From contig CAJJLZ010000047.1 of the NCBI GenBank assembly GCA_905192745.1, forward strand, positions 1-10,586: a stretch of 10,586 bases of DNA, written 5' to 3'. Under the pieces are notes generated by a model. It saw nothing but the letters and a program-made list of their open reading frames with translations. It did not search any database and was not told where the DNA came from. The number at the start of each line of letters is the position of its first letter. Within the stretch, counting starts at the first letter, position 1. This document shows, in pieces, positions 5,561 to 10,586 of this stretch. Position numbers and translations under genes: made by a program. The stretch comes from an uncultured Oscillospiraceae bacterium. GTDB lineage: Bacteria; Bacillota; Clostridia; Oscillospirales; Acutalibacteraceae.

Positions 5561-5794
5561 CTACCGGTTCCGGGAGGGCTTGTGTGGAGCGCCTGTCTTT
5601 TTTCTCCGCCGGAGAGGAGGCTGGACGGACTTTTCCGCCGTCCAGTGCAACGCCTGATTCCAAAGGGCCAACAGCCGCTCCTGCCGGCGGGGACACCAAT
5701 CCCCGGGCCAGAGACAGCGGCCGTCGGAGGAATGGATCCATTCGCAGTGGTTCAGCGGACAACGTTTCTGGTTCATGGGTTTTACAGGGTTCAT
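5561..5794 (-). CDS. Small four-cysteine protein of unknown function
   Basis: This 77-residue protein is supported by a perfect AGGAGG (5803-5808) 8 nt before ATG 5794. Its N-terminal half carries Cys12, 17, 27 and 34 (KRCPLNHCEWIHSSDGRC, then LWPGDWC) plus His16 and His21, a spacing that could hold one metal ion. The C-terminal half is rich in Arg, Lys and Pro and predicted to be disordered. I do not recognise the family. Another frame over the same bases is open for longer, but its first codons overlap the ribosome binding site and it has none of its own. A promoter (5954-5982) and a palindromic leader element lie upstream. Confidence 0.55.
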   Translation of the reverse strand: MNPVKPMNQKRCPLNHCEWIHSSDGRCLWPGDWCPRRQERLLALWNQALHWTAEKSVQPPLRRRKKTGAPHKPSRNR

Positions 5795-5819
5795 AAACAC
5801 TTCCTCCTATAATCTTATT

Positions 5820-5871
5820 TTCATAATTCACTAAATAAAATTATAATTAATTATATTTAGTGAATTATGAA
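5820..5871. promoter_or_regulatory. Long AT-rich inverted repeat in the leader of the four-Cys gene
   Basis: Arms 5820-5837 (TTCATAATTCACTAAATA) and 5854-5871 are perfect 18-bp reverse complements around a 16-nt AT-only centre that includes the palindrome ATAATTAATTAT (5843-5854). It ends 25 bp upstream of the start codon. As DNA it could be a MarR-like operator; as RNA, a strong hairpin in the leader. No regulator gene is next to it. Confidence 0.6.
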
Positions 5872-5953
5872 GACGCCTGTACGTTGTCAAAGGCGACGAC
5901 CGTCGTTCGCCCTTAACCGAAAAATCATGGCGCCGTTCTGTTGGACAGGTATA

Positions 5954-5982
5954 ATTATAGCCCGCCATCCTCCCGTATTCAA
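5954..5982 (-). promoter_or_regulatory. Sigma-A promoter for the four-Cys gene
   Basis: On the minus strand TTGAAT (5977-5982), a 17-bp spacer and TATAAT (5954-5959). It gives a leader of about 150 nt that contains the whole 5820-5871 inverted repeat. Confidence 0.6.
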
Positions 5983-6067
5983 CACGATAAAACCGGAGAG
6001 AATTTTCAATTCTGCGAATTCTCTTGCGTGTTTTCTTTTGCGGGGGTCAAAGCCCGGCGCTGGCTTC

Positions 6068-6116
6068 GAGGAAAAAGACGGCGCGCCGTTCTTCGCGGCG
6101 CGCCGTCTTTTTCCTC
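6068..6116 (-). terminator. Very strong terminator, probably bidirectional
   Basis: Perfect 21-bp arms (6068-6088 and 6096-6116) around a 7-nt loop. The GC core GGCGCGCC is flanked by A5 on one side and T5 on the other, so it can work in both directions. It starts 4 nt after the stop of the small CDS at 6121. Confidence 0.9.
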
Positions 6117-6120
6117 GGTC

Positions 6121-6300
6121 TTATTTGTCTCCGGCCAGAAGATTTTCCGCATACCGGCGGAGGGTGTCCTCCGAATCAATGCGGTCGGTACGTTGTTGGA
6201 TCATACCCTGCACATAATCGGGCAGGGAGAGAAAATACGCTTTGGCTTGGGAATTCTGGCTGAGCAAAGCGTTCAGCCCCGAATATTTCTCCATTTTCAT
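6121..6300 (-). CDS. Small uncharacterised protein, paralogue of its upstream neighbour
   Basis: This 59-residue protein starts MKMEKYSGLNALLSQNSQAK; ATG 6300 has AAAGGAG 8 nt upstream. Its core, AYFLSLPDYVQGMIQQR followed by DRIDSEDTLRRYAENLL, aligns with the neighbour's EYFHGLPRNIQERIERR and SFEEMQEYVASL. Both share a YFxxLPxxVQ-type turn, a helix, an acidic linker and a second amphipathic helix. There are no cysteines or membrane segments. The gap to the upstream gene is 23 bp, and a terminator follows at once, so the two form an operon. Similar tiny YFxxLP proteins are common in Clostridia and have no known role. Confidence 0.75.
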   Translation of the reverse strand: MKMEKYSGLNALLSQNSQAKAYFLSLPDYVQGMIQQRTDRIDSEDTLRRYAENLLAGDK

Positions 6301-6323
6301 GGCTTCGGCTCCTTTCCCGCAGA

Positions 6324-6506
6324 TTATCCGCGTGGTTCTTCCCGATGCAGAGAGGCGACATATTCCTGCATTTCCTCGAACGAACCGATGTCCCGGCGTT
6401 CGATTCTTTCCTGAATATTCCGCGGCAGACCGTGGAAATATTCATAACAGGACAGGTTTTGATCCAGAAGGTCGGACAGGCCGAGCTGATAGCTTCCTTC
6501 AAGCAT
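6324..6506 (-). CDS. Small uncharacterised protein, first of a paralogous pair
   Basis: This 60-residue protein starts MLEGSYQLGLSDLLDQN. ATG 6506 has AGGA about 7 nt upstream. The core CYEYFHGLPRNIQERIERR is followed by DIGSFEEMQEYVASLHREE: two amphipathic helices joined by an acidic turn, the same plan as the 59-residue protein encoded next. It has one cysteine and no signal peptide. The pair probably arose by tandem duplication. Function unknown; size and helical make-up suggest a partner-binding or regulatory small protein, which is only a guess. Confidence 0.75.
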   Translation of the reverse strand: MLEGSYQLGLSDLLDQNLSCYEYFHGLPRNIQERIERRDIGSFEEMQEYVASLHREEPRG

Positions 6507-6541
6507 AATTGATCCTGCCTTTGTGCTTTTTTGGATGCCTT

Positions 6542-6570
6542 TTTACACCCTTGAAAACAGCATCCGGCAA
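6542..6570 (-). promoter_or_regulatory. Candidate promoter for the small-protein pair
   Basis: On the minus strand TTGCCG (6565-6570), a 17-bp spacer and TGTAAA (6542-6547). The -10 is weak, but spacing and position, 36 bp before the start codon, fit. Confidence 0.35.
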
Positions 6571-6866
6571 TAGTATTTGCGGTTTATGCGGCGCTACGGC
6601 TGGGAAAGGATAACAGCCGCCGTTCTTGAGCGGAATCGGCAACAGCTCCGGCATCATGGATCTTTATTATTATGTATTTTCGGTTCTGTACTTTTCGTCG
6701 GTTATCCCGCGGAATGGTCCGAAGCGCTGTGCACCGACAGCCGTCCGGGTGCCGAGCAGTTGGTAAAAAATTCCATAATCCACCAGAAAATACAGCACCT
6801 CGCCCGCAAGGCCGGTGAAAAACGCCTTCCGCCGCCGGAGCGGAATTTTGTGTGGAATGCTTCCGT
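6571..6866. other. Gap without a supported gene
   Basis: About 300 bp lie between the PflX-like gene and the small-protein pair. On the minus strand a frame contains a hydrophobic stretch (FFTGLAGEVLYFLVDYGIF) that could be a membrane helix, but it lacks a start codon with a ribosome binding site and overlaps the end of the upstream gene in another frame. It may be a decayed small membrane protein. No hairpin with a T-run was seen directly after the stop at 6867. Confidence 0.3.
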
Positions 6867-7796
6867 TTAGACGCCCGTCAGGTCGAACGCGGGGATATAC
6901 ACGGCTTTCGCGCTGCCGGGACTCTGGACATAGCCGTCGGTCAGCTCCCGTTCCAACAGCGCGTCCCATGCCTTGCGGCATTCGCGCGGGGTAGCCCGAC
7001 GGTTCAGCTCGGGACAGGGAAGGCCGGGAACCACCGGCGTATACTGGAACATCAGGCTGACCCAGACGCCGCGGGGAAGGTTGTCCCGCATCCAGTCCAG
7101 CACCGCAAGGGTGTTCCGGGTATGGCCGGGGAGAAGAAGATGCCGCACCATGGTACCCCGCCGGGCGATTCCCTCCCCGTCCAGCGTCATCGGCCCGGTT
7201 TGCCGGGCCATTTCCAGAATGGCGGGAGCCGCGTACTCGAAATAATCCGATGCGTGGGAAAACCGGGCGGAAAGCGCTCCGTCCACATATTTCAGGTCGG
7301 GAAGGTATATGTCCACCGCGTTTTCCAACAAGCGGAGGGTTTCAACCCGTTCATAGCCGCTGGAATTGTACACGATCGGAACAGCGGGACGGTAACGCTC
7401 CAGCGCCGCCAGAATGGCGGGGACGAAATGGGTGGGATTGACCAGATTGATGTTGTGGGCGCCCTGCGCTTCCAATTCCCGGAAGATTTCCGCCAACCGT
7501 TCCGGCGTAACCGGACGGCCGTATCGCTCATGGCTGATCGGCCGGTTTTGACAATATATACAGTGGAGGGAGCAGCCGGAAAAGAATACCGTGCCGGAAC
7601 CCCGCGTCCCGCTGATACAGGGTTCCTCCCCCGTGTGGAGGGCGGCGCGGGCGAGAACGGGGAAAGCGGGCATTCCGCAGACGCCGCTTCCCTCCGTTTC
7701 GGTGCGCCGCGCACCACAGCGGCGGGGACAGAGGGTACAAACCGACTCCGGAGGGAAAGCGGCCGGGAGGGAGTGGGAGAGAACGGAGGACGGCAT
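6867..7796 (-). CDS. Radical SAM protein, PflX-type (COG1313)
   Basis: This 309-residue protein starts at ATG 7796, supported by AAAGGA about 8 nt upstream; a TTG six codons earlier overlaps that site. The radical SAM motif C75-x3-C79-x2-C82 (GCSLHCIYCQN) would bind the catalytic 4Fe-4S cluster and SAM. An N-terminal CTLCPRRCG with a following GVCG (C20, C23, C27, C40) is typical of the PflX group and may hold a second metal site. Further family signatures are NLVNPTHF, YNSSGYE, DIYLPDLKYVD, VRHLLLPG and SLMFQYTPV. The group resembles pyruvate formate-lyase activases and is often annotated that way, but no glycyl-radical enzyme lies here, so the substrate is unknown. It is the last gene of the minus run, 113 bp after the broken ABC-F gene. 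Confidence 0.85.
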   Translation of the reverse strand: MPSSVLSHSLPAAFPPESVCTLCPRRCGARRTETEGSGVCGMPAFPVLARAALHTGEEPCISGTRGSGTVFFSGCSLHCIYCQNRPISHERYGRPVTPERLAEIFRELEAQGAHNINLVNPTHFVPAILAALERYRPAVPIVYNSSGYERVETLRLLENAVDIYLPDLKYVDGALSARFSHASDYFEYAAPAILEMARQTGPMTLDGEGIARRGTMVRHLLLPGHTRNTLAVLDWMRDNLPRGVWVSLMFQYTPVVPGLPCPELNRRATPRECRKAWDALLERELTDGYVQSPGSAKAVYIPAFDLTGV

Positions 7797-7909
7797 AAGC
7801 AAGTTCCTTTCCAAACGAAATAGAGGACGAAAGCATTCCGGGCATAACCCGCCGCGCCCTTACCGTGGATATTTTATCACGGTTCCCCGGTCCCCGGCAA
7901 GGCCGGCAT

Positions 7910-8529
7910 TCAGAATTCCGTCGGTTCGCGGCGAATCAGGCCGGATTCGGTCAACTCGTATACGGCGGAGCAGACCTCCCGAAGGTATTTTCGGCCGTGG
8001 GTAACGCTGAGAATGGTACCCCGTATTCCGCCAGCGCCCGGCGGATAACCGGGTTGGAGAGCGGGCTGAGATTGCGGGTAGGTTCGTCCAGCAGCAGCAC
8101 GTCCGGCTGTTCCGCCAGCAGGCGAAGAAGCCGCAGCTTCACCTTTTCGCCGCCCGAAAGAGAGCCCATTGTCTGCCCGCTTTCCAGAAGCGCAGCGTTG
8201 AAATCCAGTTCTCACATCCGGAGAGAAAGGTTCTGATAGATATCCGCGTCTTGGAAATAATCCGCGACCGATTGTTGGGCCAGAGAGGGCTCCAGCTCCT
8301 GCGTCAGGTAACCGATCCGAAGCCCGTTTCGGCGGATGGTTCCCGTACATTCGCAGTAAGGCTCCACCATCTCCGGACGGGCTACAGCCTGCAGAAGGGT
8401 GCTCTTTCCGTTTCCCTCCTCGCCGATTACGGCGGCTTTATCGCCCGGAGAAAGGGTCAGGGAAAAATCCCGGAGCAGCGTCCGGCGCGATTCCCGCAGG
8501 GTCAGGGTAAGATTTTGTATTTCCAGCAT
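7910..8529 (-). pseudogene. Single-domain ABC-F-like ATPase, broken by a stop and a frameshift
   Basis: The gene begins at ATG 8529 with AGGAG 7 nt upstream. Intact parts are Walker A GEEGNGKST (residues ~36-44), the Q-loop YLTQE, the signature LSGGEKVKLRLLRLL and Walker B VLLLDEPT followed by RNLSPLSNPV. Two lesions break it: an in-frame TGA at 8212-8214 between the Q-loop and signature (LSLRM-stop-ELDF; CGA to TGA would explain it) and a one-base loss in a G-run at about 8019-8022, after which the true C-terminus (GTILSVTHGRKYLREVC to the stop at 7910) continues in another frame. The H-loop is also altered (SVTHGR for the usual SHDR). The total of 620 bp is one base short of whole codons, as expected. 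ABC-F proteins protect or regulate ribosomes. A sequencing error is possible but would have to occur twice. Confidence 0.8.
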
Positions 8530-8648
8530 GAGCAGTCTCCTGTTCTCCGCCGTGATTGGATCGGAAAAAGAGCGCCCGCCGCGGACGGAACCGGGAACGG
8601 CTTACCGATCCTTTCGGACAGACGGAAAGCCCGCTCTTTTCCATATAC

Positions 8649-8681
8649 AAAAAGACGCTTCCGAACAGCTCGGAAGCGTCT
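8649..8681 (-). terminator. Intrinsic terminator in the ABC-F leader
   Basis: AGACGCTTCCGA (8653-8664) pairs perfectly with 8670-8681 around a 5-nt loop. On the minus strand the stem runs straight into a T-run (8649-8653). It lies about 120 bp before the ABC-F start codon, so transcription must read through it to reach the gene. Confidence 0.75.
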
Positions 8682-8739
8682 CTGCACACCAAAAGACCGG
8701 GCGAAAACCGCCGGACGGATAACCGGATGGGCGGCGCGC

Positions 8740-8793
8740 TTATATCGCCGGATTCGGGCAGCCGGAAAGACAACAACCGAGTGTCGCAAGCAT
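8740..8793 (-). CDS. Possible 17-residue leader peptide
   Basis: ATG 8793 opens a frame MLATLGCCLSGCPNPAI ending in TAA. It lies between the predicted transcription start and the terminator at 8649, where leader peptides of ribosome-stalling attenuators are found. The ribosome binding site is poor (a GAG 4 nt upstream), so support comes from position only. Confidence 0.2.
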   Translation of the reverse strand: MLATLGCCLSGCPNPAI

Positions 8794-8857
8794 CGTTCTC
8801 AATCCGTCCGCCCCGCTTTCCTTTGATCTCTCAGGGGACCGCTCCCCTGACTCACCG

Positions 8858-8886
8858 AGAACAGCATATTTTCGACCGGGTGTCAA
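8858..8886 (-). promoter_or_regulatory. Promoter candidate for the ABC-F leader
   Basis: On the minus strand a perfect TTGACA (8881-8886) stands 17 bp from TGTTCT (8858-8863), a weak -10. Start would be near 8851, at the edge of the 8831-8850 hairpin. Confidence 0.45.
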
Positions 8887-8889
8887 GAG

Positions 8890-8939
8890 AAACAAAAGAA
8901 ACAGCCAGTCCTACAAACAAAAGAAACGGCCGGCCCTAC
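8890..8939. repeat. Tandem 25-bp repeat, two copies
   Basis: 8890-8914 and 8915-8939 share AAACAAAAGAAAC and CCTAC ends, with three transitions between copies. A CCGG(G)TGTCAAG sequence flanks the pair on both sides (8877-8887 and near 8954-8963). It lies between rlmD and the ABC-F leader promoter. Confidence 0.65.
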
Positions 8940-8996
8940 ATTCTGCCGTCAACCGGTGTCAAGCGCCACATGGCGGAAAAGGAAATGGCGTACTTT

Positions 8997-10385
8997 CTAC
9001 AAAATATCCCTTTGCATCAACGCAACTGTCTCCACATGCGGAGTACGGGGGAACATATCCACGGGCGTAATCCGCCGGGTCGTGTATCCCCTTTCAGAGA
9101 AACGGGCAAGATCCCGCGCAAGGGTGGCGGGATCGCAGGAGACATAGACAATCCGGGAAGGTTCCATCTCCGAAACCGTATCAATCAGCCGTTCATCGCA
9201 GCCCTTACGGGGCGGATCGAGCACAACGACATCCGGACGGATTCCCTCCGTCTTCAGTTGGGCCGCCGCCTCCGCCGCATCGGCGCAGAGGAAGCGGGCG
9301 TTGGAAATTCCGTTTTCCTCCGCATTGCGGCGGGCGTCCTCCACCGCCGGCGCCACGGCCTCCACGCCAATCACCTCCGCCGCACGGGAAGCCATGGACA
9401 GACCAATCGTCCCTGTGCCGCAGTACAGATCAAGCAGAGTCTCCGTTCCGGTCAGCGAGGCTTCCCGGGCGGCGAGCTGGTACAGCCGCTCCGCCTGCCG
9501 GCGGTTGACCTGATAGAAAGAGCGGGGGGACAGACGGAACCGCAGCCCGCACAGCACGTCGGTGATATAATCCTTTCCCCAAAGCACAAACTCGTTGCCG
9601 CCCAGAATGACATTGGTGTCCTCCCGGTTGATGTTCACCATCACCGAAGCCAGGCCGGGTACCCCTTCCCTCAGCGCATCCACCAACAGATCCGCATCCG
9701 GCACCTTCCCGGAGGTGCACACGAGGCAGACCATCACTTCTCCGGTCGCCTCCGCCTGCCGGATATACAGATGCCGCAGCAGGCCGGTACGGGCGGCCTC
9801 GTCATACCCCGCCGCGCCGCTCTTTTTTGCCCAGCGCAGGACGATCTTCACGATGTCGCGGAACAGCGGAGGCTGTAAACGGCACGAATGCTCCTCCACA
9901 ATCCGATGACTGCGGGGGGCGTAAAAACCAACCAGAAGACGGTACGGCCCCGGCGCAACCGGATACTGCGCTTTGTTGCGGTAACCATCCGGCTGCTCCG
10001 CGCCGACCAGCGGCTCCGGTACAACATCCATCCCGCCGATTCGCTTCACCGCGTCGGCCACCCGCTGCCATTTATATCGTTTTTCCGCTTCATAGCTTAC
10101 ATGGCGGAACGCACAGCCGCCGCATTTGCCGAATGCGGCGCAATCCTCCTCTTCCGACGCGGGAAGCCGGTCAGGCGAGGGCGACACAATTTCTTCCACC
10201 CGTCCATAGGCATAGGAGGGGAAAACCTTGACAATATGGCACTCAATAACATCCCCCACGGCGGTAAACGGGACGAATACCGCCGGGCCCGGGCCATCCT
10301 CGGACGGAGCGCGGCCAACGCCGTTTCCCTCCGCCGTCATCCCGGTGATTTCCAGTCGGATACGCTGATTTTTTTCAAGCGGCAT
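8997..10385 (-). CDS. rlmD: 23S rRNA (uracil-5-)-methyltransferase, RlmD/RlmCD type
   Basis: This 462-residue protein methylates C5 of uridine in 23S rRNA (U1939, and in RlmCD-type Firmicutes enzymes also U747) using SAM. Residues 1-67 form the TRAM RNA-binding domain. A 4Fe-4S cluster is expected on C82, C88, C91 (CAAFGKCGGC) and C168 (HSCRLQ). The Rossmann methyltransferase domain has LLDLYCGTGTIGL (~317-329), the VVLDPPRKGCDE motif (~388-399) and the catalytic nucleophile Cys417 in YVSCDPATLARDL; the C-terminus has FPRTPHVETVAL, the usual family end with the base-contacting Glu. ATG 10385 is preferred, with GGGGA about 7 nt upstream and the normal TRAM start; a TTG 13 codons earlier falls in the T-run of a leader terminator. 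All key residues are intact. Whether it acts on one or two sites cannot be told from sequence. Confidence 0.93.
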   Translation of the reverse strand: MPLEKNQRIRLEITGMTAEGNGVGRAPSEDGPGPAVFVPFTAVGDVIECHIVKVFPSYAYGRVEEIVSPSPDRLPASEEEDCAAFGKCGGCAFRHVSYEAEKRYKWQRVADAVKRIGGMDVVPEPLVGAEQPDGYRNKAQYPVAPGPYRLLVGFYAPRSHRIVEEHSCRLQPPLFRDIVKIVLRWAKKSGAAGYDEAARTGLLRHLYIRQAEATGEVMVCLVCTSGKVPDADLLVDALREGVPGLASVMVNINREDTNVILGGNEFVLWGKDYITDVLCGLRFRLSPRSFYQVNRRQAERLYQLAAREASLTGTETLLDLYCGTGTIGLSMASRAAEVIGVEAVAPAVEDARRNAEENGISNARFLCADAAEAAAQLKTEGIRPDVVVLDPPRKGCDERLIDTVSEMEPSRIVYVSCDPATLARDLARFSERGYTTRRITPVDMFPRTPHVETVALMQRDIL

Positions 10386-10422
10386 AATCTGTCCCCGTTT
10401 CTCCGCAGAATTCGTTTCGAGC

Positions 10423-10465
10423 AAAAAGAAAGCAGGGACGGACTTCTGCGGAAAACGTTCCTGCT
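10423..10465 (-). terminator. Terminator-like hairpin in the rlmD leader
   Basis: On the minus strand AGCAGGAAC pairs with GTCCCTGCT (10457-10465 with 10431-10439, one mismatch) and runs into TTCTTTTT (10423-10430). It begins a few bases after the predicted rlmD start site and ends 37 bp before its ATG, so it would act as an attenuator rather than end an upstream gene. Confidence 0.55.
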
Positions 10466-10474
10466 GGTTTCTCT

Positions 10475-10503
10475 ATTCTACACCACCCCGATGGGAAGTG
10501 CAA
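10475..10503 (-). promoter_or_regulatory. Sigma-A promoter of rlmD
   Basis: On the minus strand TTGCAC (10498-10503), a 17-bp spacer and TAGAAT (10475-10480). Start is expected near 10468, giving a leader of about 83 nt filled mostly by the hairpin at 10423-10465. Confidence 0.7.
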
Positions 10504-10530
10504 GAACCCGGCGGAATAAACACCGGCGGA

Positions 10531-10546
10531 ATTGTAGGAGTACAAT
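10531..10546. promoter_or_regulatory. Small palindrome upstream of rlmD
   Basis: ATTGTA-ggag-TACAAT is a perfect 6-bp-arm dyad about 28 bp upstream of the rlmD -35. It may be an operator for rlmD or for a gene starting beyond the right edge. Nothing else is recognisable from 10504 to the end. Confidence 0.3.
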
Positions 10547-10586
10547 AGATATTGGACAGGTGGGCATAAAAAGGATGAAGGATAAG

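Larger units (their letters stand above)
8530..8850 (-). promoter_or_regulatory. Long attenuator-like leader of the ABC-F gene
   Basis: Transcripts from the TTGACA promoter at 8858-8886 would carry about 320 nt of leader. In order it holds a perfect hairpin TCAGGGGA-4 nt-TCCCCTGA (8831-8850) at the 5' end, a possible 17-codon leader peptide (8740-8793), an intrinsic terminator (8649-8681) and a near-complementary pair GGAAAA(A)GAGCG/CGCTCTTTTCC near 8562-8573 and 8632-8642. Long leaders with terminators are known for antibiotic-responsive ABC-F genes; that function is inferred here. No known riboswitch consensus was recognised. Confidence 0.45.

Noticed and set aside
5454..5831. 125-codon minus-strand frame over the four-Cys gene
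   Set aside because: Its start lacks a ribosome binding site and its first codons cover the AGGAGG of the 77-residue frame. Its 3' part runs into the hairpin at 5476-5520.
6670..6981. 103-codon minus-strand frame with a hydrophobic segment
   Set aside because: It starts inside the radical SAM gene with no ribosome binding site. Only the last ~60 codons lie in the gap, so it is mentioned but not called.
6852..7823. 323-codon open frame on the plus strand
   Set aside because: It is antisense to the PflX-like radical SAM gene, which carries clear family motifs on the minus strand.
8212..8214. TGA in the ABC-F gene read as selenocysteine or recoding
   Set aside because: No SECIS-like hairpin was seen right after it, the site is not a redox position in ABC-F proteins, and a second lesion downstream shows the gene is decaying.
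8556..9878. 440-codon open frame on the plus strand
   Set aside because: It lies antisense to rlmD, whose catalytic and Fe-S motifs are all intact. Its composition is that of a GC-rich shadow frame, and it has no ribosome binding site or recognisable domain.

Overview
The window looks like chromosomal DNA from an anaerobic Gram-positive of the Clostridia, most likely the Oscillospiraceae/Ruminococcaceae. The reasons are a flavodiiron NO/O2 reductase, AGGAGG-type ribosome binding sites, TTGACA/TATAAT promoters, many intrinsic terminators, a PflX-type radical SAM protein and several very small Clostridia-type proteins. This is inferred from gene content; no database search was possible.

Layout. 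(1) 1-1650, minus strand: fprA with its terminator and promoter region. To its left lie two tandem copies of an extended -10 promoter plus hairpin unit, pointing out of the window. (2) 1773-2304, plus strand: a perfect consensus sigma-A promoter with a terminator hairpin only 18 bp after its -10, then a 59-residue cysteine-rich protein whose stop codon directly abuts a tRNA-Leu(UAG) gene with encoded CCA. (3) 2303-5400, plus strand: an apparently acquired, more AT-rich block starting at the tRNA 3' end. A ~310-bp repeat occurs twice (2303-2612 and 3947-4255), each time in front of a gene. The two genes encode diverged proteins of about 330-350 residues that look like the BtrH/C39-like cysteine-peptidase-fold group. 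Each repeat carries terminator hairpins and then a promoter, so each gene is an insulated cassette. The first 212 bp of the repeats are identical although the two proteins are barely alike. (4) 5561-6506, minus strand: a four-cysteine small protein with a structured leader, and a pair of ~60-residue paralogous small proteins ending at a very strong terminator. (5) 6867-10503, minus strand: a PflX-like radical SAM protein, a single-domain ABC-F ATPase gene broken by a stop and a frameshift, a long attenuator-like leader, and an RlmD/RlmCD-type 23S rRNA uracil-5-methyltransferase with a hairpin right after its promoter.

The minus-strand flanks are housekeeping or stress genes. The part most likely to be new is the tRNA-anchored cassette block: near-identical terminator/promoter modules carrying different BtrH-like proteins, one of which seems to have lost the catalytic cysteine. 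Short promoter-hairpin units recur through the window (1773-1842, 5298-5398, 8649-8886, 10423-10503), which suggests heavy use of premature termination or small RNAs.
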